A DNA stretch of 64,000 nucleotides from Neptuniibacter marinus. GTDB lineage: Bacteria > Pseudomonadota > Gammaproteobacteria > Pseudomonadales > Balneatricaceae. Shown here piece after piece: positions 44,445-56,367 of the stretch (the stretch's first letter is position 1; the number at the start of each line of letters is the position of its first letter). The notes beneath the pieces were generated by a model. That model was not told the DNA's origin. It made no database searches and was given only the letters and a program-made list of their open reading frames with translations. The translations under genes were made by a program, and so were the position numbers. The DNA lies in assembly GCF_001597725.1 (NCBI RefSeq), contig NZ_LUTR01000015.1:1-64000 (forward strand), written 5' to 3'.

Positions 44445-45686
44445 CTATTTTTCACTTACAGAGTTGTTCGTATCTAGCTCAAAAACAGAGTGCAAAGCAC
44501 GTACTGCCAGCTCTAGATACTTTTCAGCAATAACAACAGAAACCTTAATTTCAGAGGTAGATATCATCTGAATATTAATATTCTCTTCTGCCAAAGCATC
44601 AAACATTTTACTTGCCACTCCCGCATGAGAGCGCATACCAACGCCCACAATAGAAACTTTGGCAATTTTGTTATCTCCCACCACCTCACGGGCCCCAAGC
44701 GCCTCTGAGGCCTTCTCAAGCACGCTACGCGCAACATCGTAATCATTGCGATGCACAGTGAAAGTAAAATCCGTTGTGTTATCCGCAGCAACATTCTGCA
44801 CGATCACATCAACTTCTATATTTGCACGACTAACTGGACCTAATATTTTGGAAGCCACACCTGGTATATCAGGTACTCCCATAACCGTTAGTTTTGCTTC
44901 ATCACGATTAAACGCAATACCTGAAATAATTGGTTTTTCCACAGTTGACTCATCCTCTATGGTAATCAACGTACCCGGCCCATCTTGAAAACTATGCAGC
45001 ACTCTCAAGGGAACCTTATATTTTCCAGCAAACTCAACCGCGCGAATCTGCAGCACCTTTGAACCAAGGCTGGCCATTTCTAGCATCTCCTCAAAGGTGA
45101 TCACATCTAAGCGCTGCGCCCCACTAACAACTCTAGGATCAGTAGTGTATACGCCATCAACGTCAGTATAGATCTGACATTCGTCAGCCTTTAATGCCGC
45201 AGCTAATGCGACACCCGTCGTATCAGAACCTCCACGACCTAAAGTCGTGATATTGCCGTCAACATCAACACCTTGGAAACCGGCAACAACAATAACACGC
45301 CCCTCAGCCAAATCAGCTTGCATAGATGAGACTTCTATATCCTCTATCCGCGCTTTCATATGGGAAGAGTCAGTTAAAATTTTAACCTGACTACCCGTAT
45401 AAGAACGCGCAGGAACACCTCTTTTCTCTAGCGCCATACAGAGTAGAGCTATAGTTACCTGCTCACCTGTAGAGAGCAGCACATCCATCTCACGAGGACT
45501 TGGTGTTTGCGGCTGTATCTCTTTAGCTAAGCCGATAAGACGATTAGTCTCACCACTCATCGCAGACACAACAACAACGATGTCATGCCCCTGCTGCTTG
45601 AAGCCTTGCACTTTTTCAGCCACAGCTTCAATCCGCTCAACACTACCTACGGATGTACCACCGTATTTTTGTACATACAGCGCCAT
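44445..45686 (-). CDS. lysC: aspartate kinase
   Basis: This 413-residue kinase makes aspartyl phosphate at the start of the lysine, threonine and methionine pathway. It has the kinase start KYGGTSVGS and FTTLGRGGSD-type motif (ITTLGRGGSDTT near residue 146), and two C-terminal ACT domains (about residues 265-405) for feedback inhibition. The length and plan are like the Pseudomonas enzyme. It lies 21 bases after alaS and 142 bases upstream of csrA. Confidence 0.95.
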   Translation of the reverse strand: MALYVQKYGGTSVGSVERIEAVAEKVQGFKQQGHDIVVVVSAMSGETNRLIGLAKEIQPQTPSPREMDVLLSTGEQVTIALLCMALEKRGVPARSYTGSQVKILTDSSHMKARIEDIEVSSMQADLAEGRVIVVAGFQGVDVDGNITTLGRGGSDTTGVALAAALKADECQIYTDVDGVYTTDPRVVSGAQRLDVITFEEMLEMASLGSKVLQIRAVEFAGKYKVPLRVLHSFQDGPGTLITIEDESTVEKPIISGIAFNRDEAKLTVMGVPDIPGVASKILGPVSRANIEVDVIVQNVAADNTTDFTFTVHRNDYDVARSVLEKASEALGAREVVGDNKIAKVSIVGVGMRSHAGVASKMFDALAEENINIQMISTSEIKVSVVIAEKYLELAVRALHSVFELDTNNSVSEK

Positions 45687-45707
45687 AATTAATACCCTAC
45701 GAGCAGA

Positions 45708-48311
45708 TTAAACCGCTGCCTTAACAAGATCTTCTACTGAACCAAGCGCAGCAGACAATGCATCTAAATCCGTACCACCACCCTGCGCAAAATCAGGACG
45801 ACCACCGCCTTTACCACCAATTTTACCCGTCAGGTCTTTGATGATATCGCCCGCTTTAATTTGACTTGTCAGTTCCTTAGTAACACCGGCTGCTAAAGCG
45901 ATCTTGCCATCCTGCACAGTAGCTAATACGACCACGCCACTACCTAACTTGTTTTTCAACTGATCAATCGTGTCACGTAGTGCTTTGGCTTCTACACCTT
46001 CTAATTGAGCCGCAAGCACCTTAACGCCGCTAACCTCTATTGCAGAGCCAAGAAGATCTGAGCCCGCCGCTGAAGCCAACTTAGTTTTCAATTGCTCCAG
46101 CTCTTTTTCTAACTGACGATTTCGCTCAGACAATCCTTTAACTTTATCAATAACAGATTCGCGCGAACCTTTAACTAACGCTGAAACAGTAGACAAAGTT
46201 AAATCTGTTTCGTTCAACCAGTTAAGAGCGCCTAAACCTGTGACTGCTTCAATACGTCTAACGCCTGCAGCTACACCGCTTTCAGATACAATTTTTAATA
46301 AACCTATATCACCAGTACGCTTAGCATGAGTACCACCACAAAGCTCGATGGAGAAGTCCCCTCCCATAGTTAGGACTCTAACGGTCTCATCGTATTTTTC
46401 ACCGAACAATGCCGCTGCGCCTTTCTCTTTAGCTGCATCTATTCCCATGATTTCAGTAACAACTTCTGAATTCTGGCGAATCTGCTCATTAACAAGACGC
46501 TCAACTTCACTTATCTGCTCAGCCGTCATCGCTTCAAAATGAGAAAAATCGAAGCGTAAACGCTCTTCATCATTAAGAGAGCCTTTTTGCTGCACGTGCC
46601 CCCCCAATACAGTGGAAAGTGCCGCATGCAATAGATGGGTAGCTGAATGATTCAAGGCAATCGCTTGACGGCGTACCGCGTCTACTTCAGGTAAAATATG
46701 ATCACCTACAGTCAATGAACCTGAGGTTAATACACCATGATGGAGGTGATTTTTACCCTCTTTAGTGCAGTCAGCCACATCAAAACGAGCAGTATTTGAC
46801 GTTAAAACGCCGCTATCGCCTACTTGACCACCCGATTCAGCGTAGAACGGTGTTTTATCTAGTACAACAATAGCCTGCTGACCTTCAGCAAGCTGCTGCA
46901 CTTCACTTCCGTCAGAGAATAACGCTACAACCGTGGCTGTATCATTCAATCGTTCATAGCCAGTAAAGTCAGTCGAACCGTCAAGACGGATCGCATCGTT
47001 ATAATCTACTGAGAACTTTCCAGCTGCACGCGCACGTTCACGCTGGGCTTCCATTGCCCGCTCAAAACCTGCTTCATCAACACTTAGCTCATGTTCACGT
47101 GCAACATCGGCAGTTAAGTCAAATGGGAAACCATAAGTGTCGTATAACTTAAAGATCGTTTCTCCTGGAATTTCTGAGCCATCTAACTGCTCAATCGCTT
47201 CCTGTAGTATACGCATACCGTGATCTAACGTCTTCGCAAACTGCTCTTCCTCTTTTAGAAGAACGCGCTCCACTTGAGATTGCTTCTCTTTTAATTCTGG
47301 ATAGGCTTCGCCCATTTCCTTAACAAGCGCTGTCACTAATTGATTAAAGAAAGGACCACTTGCCCCCAACTTATTGCCGTGACGAACAGCGCGACGGATA
47401 ATACGTCGCAATACATAACCGGCACCTTCGTTAGAAGGCAAAACACCATCAACAATAAGAAACGAACAAGAACGAATATGATCGGCAATTACACGTAATG
47501 ATTTATTATCAAGATCACTCACGCCTACAGCCTCTGCCGTTGACTTAAGTAAGCTCTGAAACAAATCAATCTCATAGTTTGAATGGACGCCCTGCATGAT
47601 TGCCGCTATACGTTCTAAACCCATCCCCGTATCTACGGATGGCTTAGGTAACGGCGTCATTTCACCGTCAGCACTGCGGTTGTATTGCATAAATACAACG
47701 TTCCAGATTTCGATGTAACGATCACCATCTTCTTCAGGGCTGCCTGGAGGCCCCCCCCAAACATCTTCACCATGATCAAAAAAGATCTCAGTACAAGGAC
47801 CGCAAGGGCCGGTATCGCCCATAGACCAAAAATTATCTTCATCCAATTTAGAAAAACGCTCAGGATCAACACCGATCTCATTTTTCCAAATTTTCTCAGC
47901 TTCAGCATCTGAATGATGAACCGTGACCCATAATCGCTCTTTTGGCAGCCCCATCACTTCAGTGAGAAAGCTCCAAGCAAACTGAATAGCATCACGCTTA
48001 AAATAGTCACCAAAGCTAAAATTACCCAACATCTCAAAAAATGTATGATGTCGAGCGGTATAGCCTACATTCTCTAAGTCATTATGCTTCCCGCCGGCTC
48101 GTACACAACGCTGAGAACTGGTAGCACGAGAATAGCTTCGTTTGTCGCTACCGAGGAAAACATCCTTAAACTGAACCATGCCCGCATTGGTAAACATCAA
48201 TGTAGGATCATTGGCAGGAATGAGGGAGCTACTCGCTACAACCTCATGGCCTTGCTTATTAAAATAATCTAAAAAAGCTTGGCGAATTTCAGCACTTGTC
48301 ATGTATTTCAT
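45708..48311 (-). CDS. alaS: alanyl-tRNA synthetase
   Basis: This is a class II alanyl-tRNA synthetase of 867 residues when started at 48311 ([17 protein letters not shown]). An ATG nine bases on (48302) is equally possible, and the frame remains open upstream, but that part has no family likeness. It has the class II motif block [34 protein letters not shown], the editing-domain HXXXH (HSATHLLH) and the C-terminal Cys-His motif ([13 protein letters not shown]). A Gly/Ala-rich C-Ala domain ends the protein. It is the first gene ahead of lysC. Confidence 0.95.
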   Translation of the reverse strand: MKYMTSAEIRQAFLDYFNKQGHEVVASSSLIPANDPTLMFTNAGMVQFKDVFLGSDKRSYSRATSSQRCVRAGGKHNDLENVGYTARHHTFFEMLGNFSFGDYFKRDAIQFAWSFLTEVMGLPKERLWVTVHHSDAEAEKIWKNEIGVDPERFSKLDEDNFWSMGDTGPCGPCTEIFFDHGEDVWGGPPGSPEEDGDRYIEIWNVVFMQYNRSADGEMTPLPKPSVDTGMGLERIAAIMQGVHSNYEIDLFQSLLKSTAEAVGVSDLDNKSLRVIADHIRSCSFLIVDGVLPSNEGAGYVLRRIIRRAVRHGNKLGASGPFFNQLVTALVKEMGEAYPELKEKQSQVERVLLKEEEQFAKTLDHGMRILQEAIEQLDGSEIPGETIFKLYDTYGFPFDLTADVAREHELSVDEAGFERAMEAQRERARAAGKFSVDYNDAIRLDGSTDFTGYERLNDTATVVALFSDGSEVQQLAEGQQAIVVLDKTPFYAESGGQVGDSGVLTSNTARFDVADCTKEGKNHLHHGVLTSGSLTVGDHILPEVDAVRRQAIALNHSATHLLHAALSTVLGGHVQQKGSLNDEERLRFDFSHFEAMTAEQISEVERLVNEQIRQNSEVVTEIMGIDAAKEKGAAALFGEKYDETVRVLTMGGDFSIELCGGTHAKRTGDIGLLKIVSESGVAAGVRRIEAVTGLGALNWLNETDLTLSTVSALVKGSRESVIDKVKGLSERNRQLEKELEQLKTKLASAAGSDLLGSAIEVSGVKVLAAQLEGVEAKALRDTIDQLKNKLGSGVVVLATVQDGKIALAAGVTKELTSQIKAGDIIKDLTGKIGGKGGGRPDFAQGGGTDLDALSAALGSVEDLVKAAV

Positions 48312-48505
48312 TAGATGAACCGTATGCGTGTCCGTTCCAGTAAACCTGCCAAATGACCGTCTAATAGCCACGACAGAAAAAAGTAACCACAAATATGGGC
48401 GCCATAGTATATATCCTGTACTGAAATTGTTCGAATATTTTTGAATTAATGACCATTAATAGGACGATTAATGGGGATCTATAACCTACATACCTAATTT
48501 ATGCG

Positions 48506-48973
48506 TTAATTTGTATTTTTTAACACTTCATTTTCAGCATATTGAATTTCATCAAATGAGAAACCACGTTGACTCATAAAACGAACTCTTCTTGCACGCT
48601 CCTTATAATCCAAGGGCTTAGACGATATTGCATATTTGCGCTCATATAACTCAAACGCTAGCTCAAACCAATCAACTTCACTCGCCTCTAAGACCTCCTC
48701 GATAAGCGCTTCATCAACACCCTTACGCTTAAGATCAAAACGAATACGCATCAGACCATGCCCTTGAGACACCCTCATACGTATAAAGCTTTCAACAAAT
48801 CTCAAATCTGATTGATAACCCGCCAATTCCAAGTCATTCAATACAGATTCAACGTCTATATCACCCGATATTAACAACAGCTTCTTTCGCAGTTCACCTT
48901 TAGAGTATTCACGCCGCGCGAGTAGAACTATCGCTCTATTCCATACATCTTTTTTAGTAATTTCTCTATCCAT
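48506..48973 (-). CDS. recX: RecA regulatory protein RecX
   Basis: This 155-residue helical protein limits RecA filament growth. It has the three-helix repeats of the family (LLARREYSKGELRKKLL near residue 18, ELAGYQSDLRFVESFI near 49, GLMRIRFDLKRKGVDEALI near 75). I use ATG 48973, preceded by AAAGG; the frame is open 12 codons further. It follows recA with a terminator-like stem between them, so expression is expected to be a fraction of that of recA. Confidence 0.93.
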   Translation of the reverse strand: MDREITKKDVWNRAIVLLARREYSKGELRKKLLLISGDIDVESVLNDLELAGYQSDLRFVESFIRMRVSQGHGLMRIRFDLKRKGVDEALIEEVLEASEVDWFELAFELYERKYAISSKPLDYKERARRVRFMSQRGFSFDEIQYAENEVLKNTN

Positions 48974-49013
48974 GACATTGCCTTTAGCAAGCTCTAGGCA
49001 TTGAAACAAAAAA

Positions 49014-49040
49014 GACCTCCATCACTAAGTGAGGGAGGCC
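49014..49040 (-). terminator. terminator/attenuator between recA and recX
   Basis: GACCTCC (49014-49020) pairs with GGAGGCC (49034-49040), with one G-T pair, and T follows on the minus strand. Partial read-through would feed recX. Confidence 0.75.
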
Positions 49041-49062
49041 TTAATCTTAACCTAGTCTATTA

Positions 49063-50103
49063 TTAAATAAGATCAAGATTCTCAGAAGAATCACTCTCTT
49101 CCTTTTCTGCAGGAGCAGCTGCCAATAAACGTTTACGTAATTCAGTTTCAATTTCATTAGCGATTTCACGATTTTCTTCTAAAAACTTCGCAGCATTAGC
49201 CTTACCTTGACCAATTTTATCGCCATTATATGCGTACCATGCACCAGACTTATCAACAAGCTTCTCTTTAACGCCGAGATCAATTACCTCACCCATATGG
49301 TAGATACCCCTACCATACATAATTTGAAACTCAGCCTGACGGAAAGGAGGTGATACTTTGTTTTTTACAACTTTAACACGTGTCTCGTTGCCAATAACCT
49401 CATCTCCCAACTTAACCGCTCCTGTGCGGCGTATATCCAAACGTACAGAGGAATAAAATTTAAGCGCATTACCACCTGTTGTAGTTTCAGGATTACCGAA
49501 CATCACACCGATTTTCATACGGATCTGATTAATAAAGACTAATAGACAGTTTGAATTTTTAACATTGCCTGTCAGCTTACGCAGAGCTTGGGACATCAAA
49601 CGTGCCTGCAAGCCAACATGAGTATCACCCATATCACCTTCAATTTCGGCTTTAGGTGTTAAAGCAGCTACGGAGTCAACAATAATCACATCCACCGCAT
49701 TTGAGCGCACTAACATATCGGTAATTTCTAACGCCTGCTCACCTGTATCAGGCTGAGAGACCAGCAAACTGTCTACATCAACACCTAATTTTTCAGCATA
49801 GATAGGGTCCAACGCATGCTCAGCATCCACAAACGCGCAGGTTTTCCCTTCTTTCTGTGCTTCGGCAATCACCTGCAGAGTCAGTGTTGTTTTACCGGAG
49901 GATTCTGGACCATAAATCTCAACAATACGACCATAAGGTAATCCGCCTATACCTAGCGCAATATCCAGCCCTAAAGACCCTGTCGATACGGCAGGGATTG
50001 CCTCTCTTGGCTGATCTCCCATACGCATGACTGCGCCTTTACCAAACTGTCTTTCGATCTGCCCTAATGCTGCATCAAGCGCTTTTTTACGATTCGCGTC
50101 CAT
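49063..50103 (-). CDS. recA: recombinase RecA
   Basis: This is a 346-residue DNA recombinase and SOS co-protease. It has Walker [10 protein letters not shown] at residues 65-73, the Walker B strand [10 protein letters not shown] near 141, the L2 loop region [26 protein letters not shown] near 194 and an acidic C-terminal tail. Length and sequence are typical. A LexA box lies at 50146-50161 ahead of the ATG, indicating SOS control. Confidence 0.98.
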   Translation of the reverse strand: MDANRKKALDAALGQIERQFGKGAVMRMGDQPREAIPAVSTGSLGLDIALGIGGLPYGRIVEIYGPESSGKTTLTLQVIAEAQKEGKTCAFVDAEHALDPIYAEKLGVDVDSLLVSQPDTGEQALEITDMLVRSNAVDVIIVDSVAALTPKAEIEGDMGDTHVGLQARLMSQALRKLTGNVKNSNCLLVFINQIRMKIGVMFGNPETTTGGNALKFYSSVRLDIRRTGAVKLGDEVIGNETRVKVVKNKVSPPFRQAEFQIMYGRGIYHMGEVIDLGVKEKLVDKSGAWYAYNGDKIGQGKANAAKFLEENREIANEIETELRKRLLAAAPAEKEESDSSENLDLI

Positions 50104-50145
50104 CTTAAACCCTGTCTAAGTTATTTCACATTACGTTGAAATATA

Positions 50146-50161
50146 CTGTATGTATGGACAG
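50146..50161 (-). promoter_or_regulatory. LexA (SOS) box upstream of recA
   Basis: CTGT-ATGTATGG-ACAG is a perfect LexA core (CTGT-N8-ACAG) inside a longer palindrome TACTG...CAGTA, about 45 bases before the recA start. Confidence 0.93.
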
Positions 50162-50193
50162 TATTATTTCATAACATTTCTGGATTGCAACCC

Positions 50194-50670
50194 TCAGATA
50201 GTCAAGTTATGTAAAATTCCTTCAAGCGCAACCCTAACCGCTTGTTTTCGAACGGATTCACGATCCCCATTAAACTGAAAAACTGCCGTTCGGGTCGGCT
50301 TTTCATGCACCGCCCACGCAAACCAAACCGTACCAACGGGCTTTTCTTCACTCCCTCCACCAGGACCCGCTATTCCACTTGTTACAACAGACAACTGAGC
50401 AGAGCTATGTAATAAGACACCTTCGGCCATCTCAATCACCACATTCTCAGATACCGCTCCAAACGTCTCTAAGGTCTGTTCAGATACCCCTAGCATCTCC
50501 TGCTTCGATTGATTACTGTAAGTAACAAAGCCACGATCAAACCACTCAGAACTACCCGCCACGGCTGTTATCTCTTGAGCAATCCAACCACCGGTGCATG
50601 ATTCTGCAGTAGCTATCATTACTTTCTTTTCGATCGCTTTCTTAGCAATCTCACATACTAGCTGTTGCAT
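50194..50670 (-). CDS. pncC: nicotinamide-nucleotide amidohydrolase PncC (CinA C-terminal domain)
   Basis: This 158-residue enzyme deamidates nicotinamide mononucleotide in NAD recycling. It has the CinA C-terminal motifs TAESCTGGWIA near residue 20, FVTYSNQSK near residue 46 and GIAGPGGGSEEKPVGTV near residue 100. I use ATG 50670 with GGAG upstream. It sits beside recA, as in Pseudomonas and E. coli (ygaD), and is divergent from mutS. Confidence 0.94.
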   Translation of the reverse strand: MQQLVCEIAKKAIEKKVMIATAESCTGGWIAQEITAVAGSSEWFDRGFVTYSNQSKQEMLGVSEQTLETFGAVSENVVIEMAEGVLLHSSAQLSVVTSGIAGPGGGSEEKPVGTVWFAWAVHEKPTRTAVFQFNGDRESVRKQAVRVALEGILHNLTI

Positions 50671-50853
50671 ATAGACTCCACTTATCCACAACTTATCTCT
50701 TTTATTATTCTCATTTCTCACTAAAACAACAAAAAGAAAGACACGAACACATATATAATCGCATCTATGTTGTCATATCCATTTAACGTACAATGCCTCT
50801 AATAACTGCACCTAAACATAACTAACTTACTCAAAAATAGACAGTATAATCAG

Positions 50854-53421
50854 ATGGTTACCAAAGCATCCCCAACCCACACCCCTATGATGCAGCAATA
50901 CCTACGCATTAAGGCTCAACATCCTAATCAACTTGTCTTTTATCGGATGGGAGACTTTTATGAGCTTTTCTATGATGATGCAAAAAAAGCCTCTGAGCTA
51001 CTGGATATTTCCTTAACTGCACGTGGAAAGTCAGGCGGGGAACCCATCCCTATGGCGGGCATCCCGTACCATGCAGCAGAGACCTATGTAGGCAAAATTG
51101 TCCGTGCCGGTGAATCCGTTGTCATCTGCGAGCAGATTGGCGACCCTGCCACCAGCAAAGGGCCAGTCGAACGGGCCGTTGCCCGTATTATCACCCCGGG
51201 AACCGTCAGTGATGAAGCACTCTTAGACGAAAATCGAGACAACCTATTAGTCGCTATCAATCAGGTTGATGATATTTATGGCCTCGCTATTGTCGATATA
51301 ACATCAGGCCGTTTTAGTTTGCTTGAAGTTAATACTCAGGACTCACTTTTAAGTGAACTCGAGCGCTTACGCCCTTCTGAAACCTTATTCAATGAAGAAA
51401 CGCCTCTAGGCACCTTGTTAGCTACACATAAAAGCTTACGGCCCCAAGCACCTTGGCACTTTGAGAACGATACCGCTCATAACCTTTTATGTCAGCAATT
51501 TAAGGTCAAAGATCTCGGTGGGTTTGGCTGCGAACAGCATAAGGTAGCAATCAGCGCAGCGGGGTGTTTACTCCAGTACGCGAAAGACACCCAAAGAACC
51601 GCACTCCCCCACATTCGTCGCATCCAAGTTGAGCACCACAACGATTGCGTCGCTTTAGATGCGGCCACCCGTAAGAATTTAGAAATTGATCAAAACCTGT
51701 CAGGCGGATTCGATAATACACTCGCCCAAGTAATCGACAAATGCCGTACTCCGATGGGGAGTCGTTTATTGAGACGCTGGCTGCATAGACCGTTGCAAGA
51801 CAGAAGCGCCCTCTTAGCACGGCAAGCCTCAATCCAATGGCTTCAAGATGAATATCGTTTTGAAAACATAGAACAAGACCTTAAAAATATTGGTGATAGT
51901 GAACGAATCTTAGCGCGAATAGCCCTTCGTTCAGCACGCCCCCGTGACTTAGAAAGACTAAGAAATTCATTAAATGTACTGCCTAGCCTTCAAAATCAAC
52001 TGCGGGGCACCACAGCGCCAAGAGTGGCGGAACTTGCCGAAACAATTAAAGAGTTCCCTACTTTAGCGAACTTACTCAGCCGAGCCATTATTGATAACCC
52101 TCCCGTAATTATTCGTGATGGCGGCGTGATCGCTGAAGGTTTTGATACAGAGCTCGATGAATTACGCGGTTTAAGTGAAAATGCTGGTGCATACTTGATT
52201 GAACTTGAGCGTCGAGAACGTGAACGCACAGGTATTCCAACCTTAAAAGTAGGCTATAACCGAGTACACGGTTATTTTATAGAGATAGGCAAAGCGCAAA
52301 AAGCGGAGCTACCCGCTGAATATATACGTCGCCAAACACTCAAAAACGCAGAGCGCTATATAACCCCTGAACTTAAAGAGTTCGAAGACAAGGCCCTATC
52401 CGCCAAAAGCCGCGCCCTATCACGGGAAAAAGCACTTTATGATGAGCTGCTTGAAACCTTAGCGACAGAACTCGCCGAATTACAAGATTCCTCAGCCGCT
52501 ATAGCCGAACTAGACACCTTAAACAATTTAGCAGAACGCGCATCAACACTTGATTACGTCCCACCAACGTTGACGGATGAACCACAAATAAAAATTCAAC
52601 GGGGTCGCCACCCTGTAGTTGAATCAGTTTTAGACGATCCTTTTGTCTCTAATGACTTAGAACTCGACGCTAAACGAAAGATGTTAATCATCACCGGCCC
52701 GAACATGGGTGGTAAATCCACCTATATGCGTCAAGCAGCGCTTATCACTTTACTGGCCCACATAGGAAGCTATGTACCCGCAAGTGCGGCAACAATCGGC
52801 ATCGTTGATCGAATATTCACCCGCATGGGTTCATCCGATGACTTAGCAGGTGGTCGATCCACCTTCATGGTAGAGATGACCGAGACTGCTAACATTATGC
52901 ATAACGCAACGGATCGCAGCTTGGTATTAATGGATGAAGTAGGTCGAGGTACCAGCACCTTTGATGGCTTATCCCTCGCTTGGGCATGTGCAGAAAATCT
53001 TGCCCGTGAAACCCGCGCTTTTACACTCTTTGCAACCCATTACTTTGAATTGACCAGCTTGCCAGAACAAGCACCAAGCGTATTTAATGTGCATTTAACG
53101 GCAGTGGAACACAATGATCATATTGTCTTCCTTCATGAAGTCAAAGAGGGCCCAGCAAGTCAAAGTTACGGTTTACAGGTTGCTCAGCTAGCTGGTGTAC
53201 CGCTGCAAGTAATACAGCAGGCAAAAACAAAACTGCTACAGCTAGAACAAGATGTTACCGTCGCAGCACAGATGACAACACCGCCACCACCGGTTCAGAA
53301 CGATATGTTTTCCGCACCGACTCACAAAGCCGTAAAAGAGCTTAAAAAGATAGCGCCTGATGAGCTTTCTCCACGACAGGCATTGGAGCTTTTATACGAA
53401 CTAAAGGAATTAGTTAAATAA
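50854..53421 (+). CDS. mutS: DNA mismatch repair protein MutS
   Basis: This is an 855-residue mismatch-recognition ATPase. The mismatch-binding Phe-X-Glu is in [15 protein letters not shown] near residue 30. Walker A is [13 protein letters not shown] near residue 615, and the signature and Walker B region contain [13 protein letters not shown] and [18 protein letters not shown] near 690. The length is normal. It is convergent with rpoS, sharing the terminator at 53431-53445. The fdxA gene that lies between mutS and rpoS in Pseudomonas is absent. Confidence 0.97.
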   Translation: MVTKASPTHTPMMQQYLRIKAQHPNQLVFYRMGDFYELFYDDAKKASELLDISLTARGKSGGEPIPMAGIPYHAAETYVGKIVRAGESVVICEQIGDPATSKGPVERAVARIITPGTVSDEALLDENRDNLLVAINQVDDIYGLAIVDITSGRFSLLEVNTQDSLLSELERLRPSETLFNEETPLGTLLATHKSLRPQAPWHFENDTAHNLLCQQFKVKDLGGFGCEQHKVAISAAGCLLQYAKDTQRTALPHIRRIQVEHHNDCVALDAATRKNLEIDQNLSGGFDNTLAQVIDKCRTPMGSRLLRRWLHRPLQDRSALLARQASIQWLQDEYRFENIEQDLKNIGDSERILARIALRSARPRDLERLRNSLNVLPSLQNQLRGTTAPRVAELAETIKEFPTLANLLSRAIIDNPPVIIRDGGVIAEGFDTELDELRGLSENAGAYLIELERRERERTGIPTLKVGYNRVHGYFIEIGKAQKAELPAEYIRRQTLKNAERYITPELKEFEDKALSAKSRALSREKALYDELLETLATELAELQDSSAAIAELDTLNNLAERASTLDYVPPTLTDEPQIKIQRGRHPVVESVLDDPFVSNDLELDAKRKMLIITGPNMGGKSTYMRQAALITLLAHIGSYVPASAATIGIVDRIFTRMGSSDDLAGGRSTFMVEMTETANIMHNATDRSLVLMDEVGRGTSTFDGLSLAWACAENLARETRAFTLFATHYFELTSLPEQAPSVFNVHLTAVEHNDHIVFLHEVKEGPASQSYGLQVAQLAGVPLQVIQQAKTKLLQLEQDVTVAAQMTTPPPPVQNDMFSAPTHKAVKELKKIAPDELSPRQALELLYELKELVK

Positions 53422-53430
53422 ATACAAAAA

Positions 53431-53445
53431 ACCGCCAATGGCGGT
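53431..53445. terminator. bidirectional terminator between mutS and rpoS
   Basis: ACCGCC and GGCGGT form a perfect stem with A-run before and T-run after. Confidence 0.92.
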
Positions 53446-53469
53446 TTTTTTATCGAGATACAAAACAAT

Positions 53470-54477
53470 CTATTGCTGAAGTAGATCTTCTCCACTTAAG
53501 CCATTTCTTTCGACAATATCACGCAGTTTACGCAGCGCTTCAACTTGAATTTGACGAACACGTTCACGGGTCAGACCAATTTCTCTCCCCACTTCTTCTA
53601 AAGTACTCATTTCATAACCACGAAGGCCAAAACGCCGAGATAAAACCTCAGCATGCTTCTCAGGCAAGCTATTCAACCAATTATCCAGATTCCCACTGAT
53701 ATTGGAGTTCTGAAGTAAAGTAGCAGGGTCGGTCGAAATAGTATCAGGGATGGTATCGAGTAAAGATTTGTCTGAATCTTTACCCATTGGCGTATCAATC
53801 GAAGTTACACGTTCATTGAGACCCATCATACGTTCTACGTTCTCAACAGGCTTCTCCACCAGCTCAGCTATTTCTTCAACTGAAGGCTCATGATCCAATT
53901 TGTGCGCTAACTCTCTTGAGGCTCGAAGATAGACATTTAACTCTTTAACCACATGAATCGGCAGCCTAATTGTACGAGTCTGATTCATAATCGCTCGTTC
54001 AATCGTTTGACGAATCCACCATGTAGCATAAGTTGAAAAACGGAAACCTCGTTCAGGGTCAAATTTTTCAACCGCACGAATCAATCCTAAATTCCCCTCC
54101 TCAATAAGATCTAACAGCGTAAGACCTCTATTGATATAACGGCGAGAAATCTTAACAACTAATCTTAAGTTGCTCTCGATCATTCGTTTACGTGCAGACT
54201 CATCGCCCTTAAGTGATAAACGGGAGAAATGAACCTCCTCCTCTGCACTCAAAAGTGGCGAAAAGCCTATTTCATTCAGATAAAGCTGTGTCGCATCCAA
54301 ATTTTTAGCATTTAACAAATCTTTGTGGGCAATGCTACCGCGTCCCCGCCCACTATTTAAAAGCTCCTTTTTTTCTTCGGATGTTACAGTGGTCTGATCC
54401 GGTTTTTCTGGAAGCTGCTCATCGCTTACAGCAGCACCCTGCAACTCCAATTTGCAGTCGTTATCCATATTCTCCAT
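53470..54477 (-). CDS. rpoS: RNA polymerase sigma factor RpoS
   Basis: This is a 335-residue stationary-phase sigma factor of the sigma70 family. Region 1.2 starts [16 protein letters not shown]; region 2 is [35 protein letters not shown]; regions 3 and 4 follow with the DNA-binding helix [21 protein letters not shown] use ATG 54477 behind AGGGAAC; another Met three codons in could serve. A run of 13 A/T pairs (54503-54515) lies in its leader. nlpD is just upstream, as in other gammaproteobacteria, and may contain an rpoS promoter. Confidence 0.96.
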   Translation of the reverse strand: MENMDNDCKLELQGAAVSDEQLPEKPDQTTVTSEEKKELLNSGRGRGSIAHKDLLNAKNLDATQLYLNEIGFSPLLSAEEEVHFSRLSLKGDESARKRMIESNLRLVVKISRRYINRGLTLLDLIEEGNLGLIRAVEKFDPERGFRFSTYATWWIRQTIERAIMNQTRTIRLPIHVVKELNVYLRASRELAHKLDHEPSVEEIAELVEKPVENVERMMGLNERVTSIDTPMGKDSDKSLLDTIPDTISTDPATLLQNSNISGNLDNWLNSLPEKHAEVLSRRFGLRGYEMSTLEEVGREIGLTRERVRQIQVEALRKLRDIVERNGLSGEDLLQQ

Positions 54478-54502
54478 AACCCGTTCCCTAAACGTCGCAT
54501 TC

Positions 54503-54515
54503 AAAAAAAAAAAAA
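54503..54515 (-). repeat. 13-base homopolymer in the rpoS leader
   Basis: Thirteen T in a row on the rpoS coding strand lie about 25 bases upstream of its start codon, next to AT-rich sequence. Confidence 0.9.
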
Positions 54516-54536
54516 CAGATTTTTTATTATTATTGG

Positions 54537-55448
54537 CTATCGCTTGGGTAAATACCTAAGTGGATCAACCGGTTTCCCATCACGTCGTATTTCAAAATGT
54601 AACATGACTCTATCCGCACCACTGCTACCCATCTCAGCAATTTTCTGACCTGTTTTAACCATATCATTTTCTTTTACTAAAACACGACTATTATGTGCAT
54701 ATGCACTCAAAAATTGCTGATTGTGATCAATAATTACGAGATTCCCATAACCTAACAAGCCATTACCCGCGTAGACAACCTTGCCTGACGCCGCTGCTTT
54801 AATCGCCAGACCTCTTGACCCAGCAATATCTATCCCTTTATTAATAACACCCTTTGTTTTAAATGTATTTAAGATTTTACCGTTTGTCGGCCACTTCCAG
54901 TAAATTTTACCTGAAGAATTTGTTTTAATTATGGGATTTTTACTCTTAGTAGTTGTTGTTTTTGCTGGCGGCTTAGCTGTAGATGAAGTCTTAGCTATAC
55001 TCTTAATCTGCGTTTTCGTTGTTGCCTGAGCTTGAGGCTTAGATTTTGATGCAGGCTTATTAGCGACAACATTCTGCCGAGTAGACGTAATAATAGGCTT
55101 AGGAGCCACTATAGAAGAATCGCGAACAATTGATTCGCGTGAAGCTGCTGTCGCTGGCTTTAATCTTAAAGGCTGTCCAGGATAAATACTATAATGGCTG
55201 CCAATGCCATTCAAGGCAGCCAGTTGTCTATAATCCATCCCGTAACGAAACGCTATGGAATAAAGCGTATCCCCTTTTTTAACAATGTATTCTGATGTAG
55301 TCGGATGGATAGCTGCAGGCACAGCACGTTCACTAACGGGCGCATAAGTGTGTCCACCACATGCTACAAGCGACCCCGTTATAGTAAACGCTAAAAACCA
55401 TCTTAGCAGCACAATACTATACCTCTGATTTTCGCCCCATTTTTTCAA
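54537..55448 (-). CDS. nlpD: murein hydrolase activator NlpD (LysM + M23-like)
   Basis: This is a 303-residue lipoprotein. The lipobox LVAC has Cys near residue 31. A LysM domain ([30 protein letters not shown], then YPGQPLRL) at about residues 53-97 binds peptidoglycan. A Lys/Ser/Thr/Ala-rich linker leads to a LytM/M23 domain (about 190-300). The first metal-ligand His is replaced by Asn (INKGIDIAG), as expected for an activator (of AmiC) with no enzyme activity of its own. It overlaps the preceding gene by 32 bases. Confidence 0.93.
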   Translation of the reverse strand: MKKWGENQRYSIVLLRWFLAFTITGSLVACGGHTYAPVSERAVPAAIHPTTSEYIVKKGDTLYSIAFRYGMDYRQLAALNGIGSHYSIYPGQPLRLKPATAASRESIVRDSSIVAPKPIITSTRQNVVANKPASKSKPQAQATTKTQIKSIAKTSSTAKPPAKTTTTKSKNPIIKTNSSGKIYWKWPTNGKILNTFKTKGVINKGIDIAGSRGLAIKAAASGKVVYAGNGLLGYGNLVIIDHNQQFLSAYAHNSRVLVKENDMVKTGQKIAEMGSSGADRVMLHFEIRRDGKPVDPLRYLPKR

Positions 55449-56358
55449 TTACTACAACCACAAGAACCCCTACAATCATCAATAATAAAGAATACATTAA
55501 TAACGCGGGCTCACCCGTAAGCGACTCAAAGGAAAACGGAGATATATTTTCTTGCACTAAAGGTATCTCCTCACCATGCCGATTAATGGTATAGGCTGTT
55601 GTATATTTCCAAGGCCACACTTTATTAAGCGAGCCCAACATAAAGCCACCTAATAGTGCAAAGGTGGTGGTTTTGAAAGAACTAAACATCCAACTCAATA
55701 CACGGGAAAAACTTAACAACCCAACAATACAGCCACCAACAAATAAACTTAGGGTCACCAACTCTAAATTTTTAATAGCCATCAAGATCGGCGCATACAT
55801 ACCTAAGAGCAACAGAATAAAACTTCCTGAAATACCGGGAAGAATCATTGCACAAATTGCCACCATACCAGACAGAAAGATAAACAGCGGTGTTACCTCC
55901 AAGCTTGTAGGAGACATTGATGTAACAAAGTAAGCCGTAACTACCCCAACAATAAAGGAGGTATAGGTATTACGATCCCATAGATCTATATGCCGACAGA
56001 CTGACCATACTGAAGCCAAGATCAGACCGAAGAAAAAAGACCAAAGCAATTCCGGATATTCTGCTAACCAATACAGAACAACATGAGAGATAGTTAATAA
56101 ACTAAATAGTATTCCGGAAATAAGTGTTAAAAGAAACGAGCCATTGACATGTTTCCATACAGCAACAGGCCCCTCCCTAAACAACATCAGTACAGCGGCC
56201 GGACCAAACTGCTTTAATGAAAATATAAGCTCTTCATATATTCCCATCATAAAGGCGATTGTGCCTCCAGACACGCCAGGAACCGTATCTGCAGCCCCCA
56301 TCATCATACCTTTACCCGACAGCGCAATATAATCACGCAGTGAACGCCTTTCTTGCAT
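55417..56358 (-). CDS. DUF368 polyprenyl-phosphate transporter (PopT-like)
   Basis: This 313-residue membrane protein of the DUF368 family has about eight to nine hydrophobic segments. The family start GAADTVPGVSGGTIAFMMGIYEELI is near residue 20, and a second glycine-rich block MILPGISGSFILLLLGMY is near residue 170. PopT, a DUF368 protein of Vibrio, is reported to carry undecaprenyl phosphate across the membrane; the same role is inferred here. The usual gamma order has pcm next to nlpD, so this gene is an insertion in that cluster, though its overlap with nlpD and nine-base gap after pcm suggest a settled operon. Confidence 0.88.
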   Translation of the reverse strand: MQERRSLRDYIALSGKGMMMGAADTVPGVSGGTIAFMMGIYEELIFSLKQFGPAAVLMLFREGPVAVWKHVNGSFLLTLISGILFSLLTISHVVLYWLAEYPELLWSFFFGLILASVWSVCRHIDLWDRNTYTSFIVGVVTAYFVTSMSPTSLEVTPLFIFLSGMVAICAMILPGISGSFILLLLGMYAPILMAIKNLELVTLSLFVGGCIVGLLSFSRVLSWMFSSFKTTTFALLGGFMLGSLNKVWPWKYTTAYTINRHGEEIPLVQENISPFSFESLTGEPALLMYSLLLMIVGVLVVVVIEKMGRKSEV

Positions 56359-56367
56359 CTAAACTCC

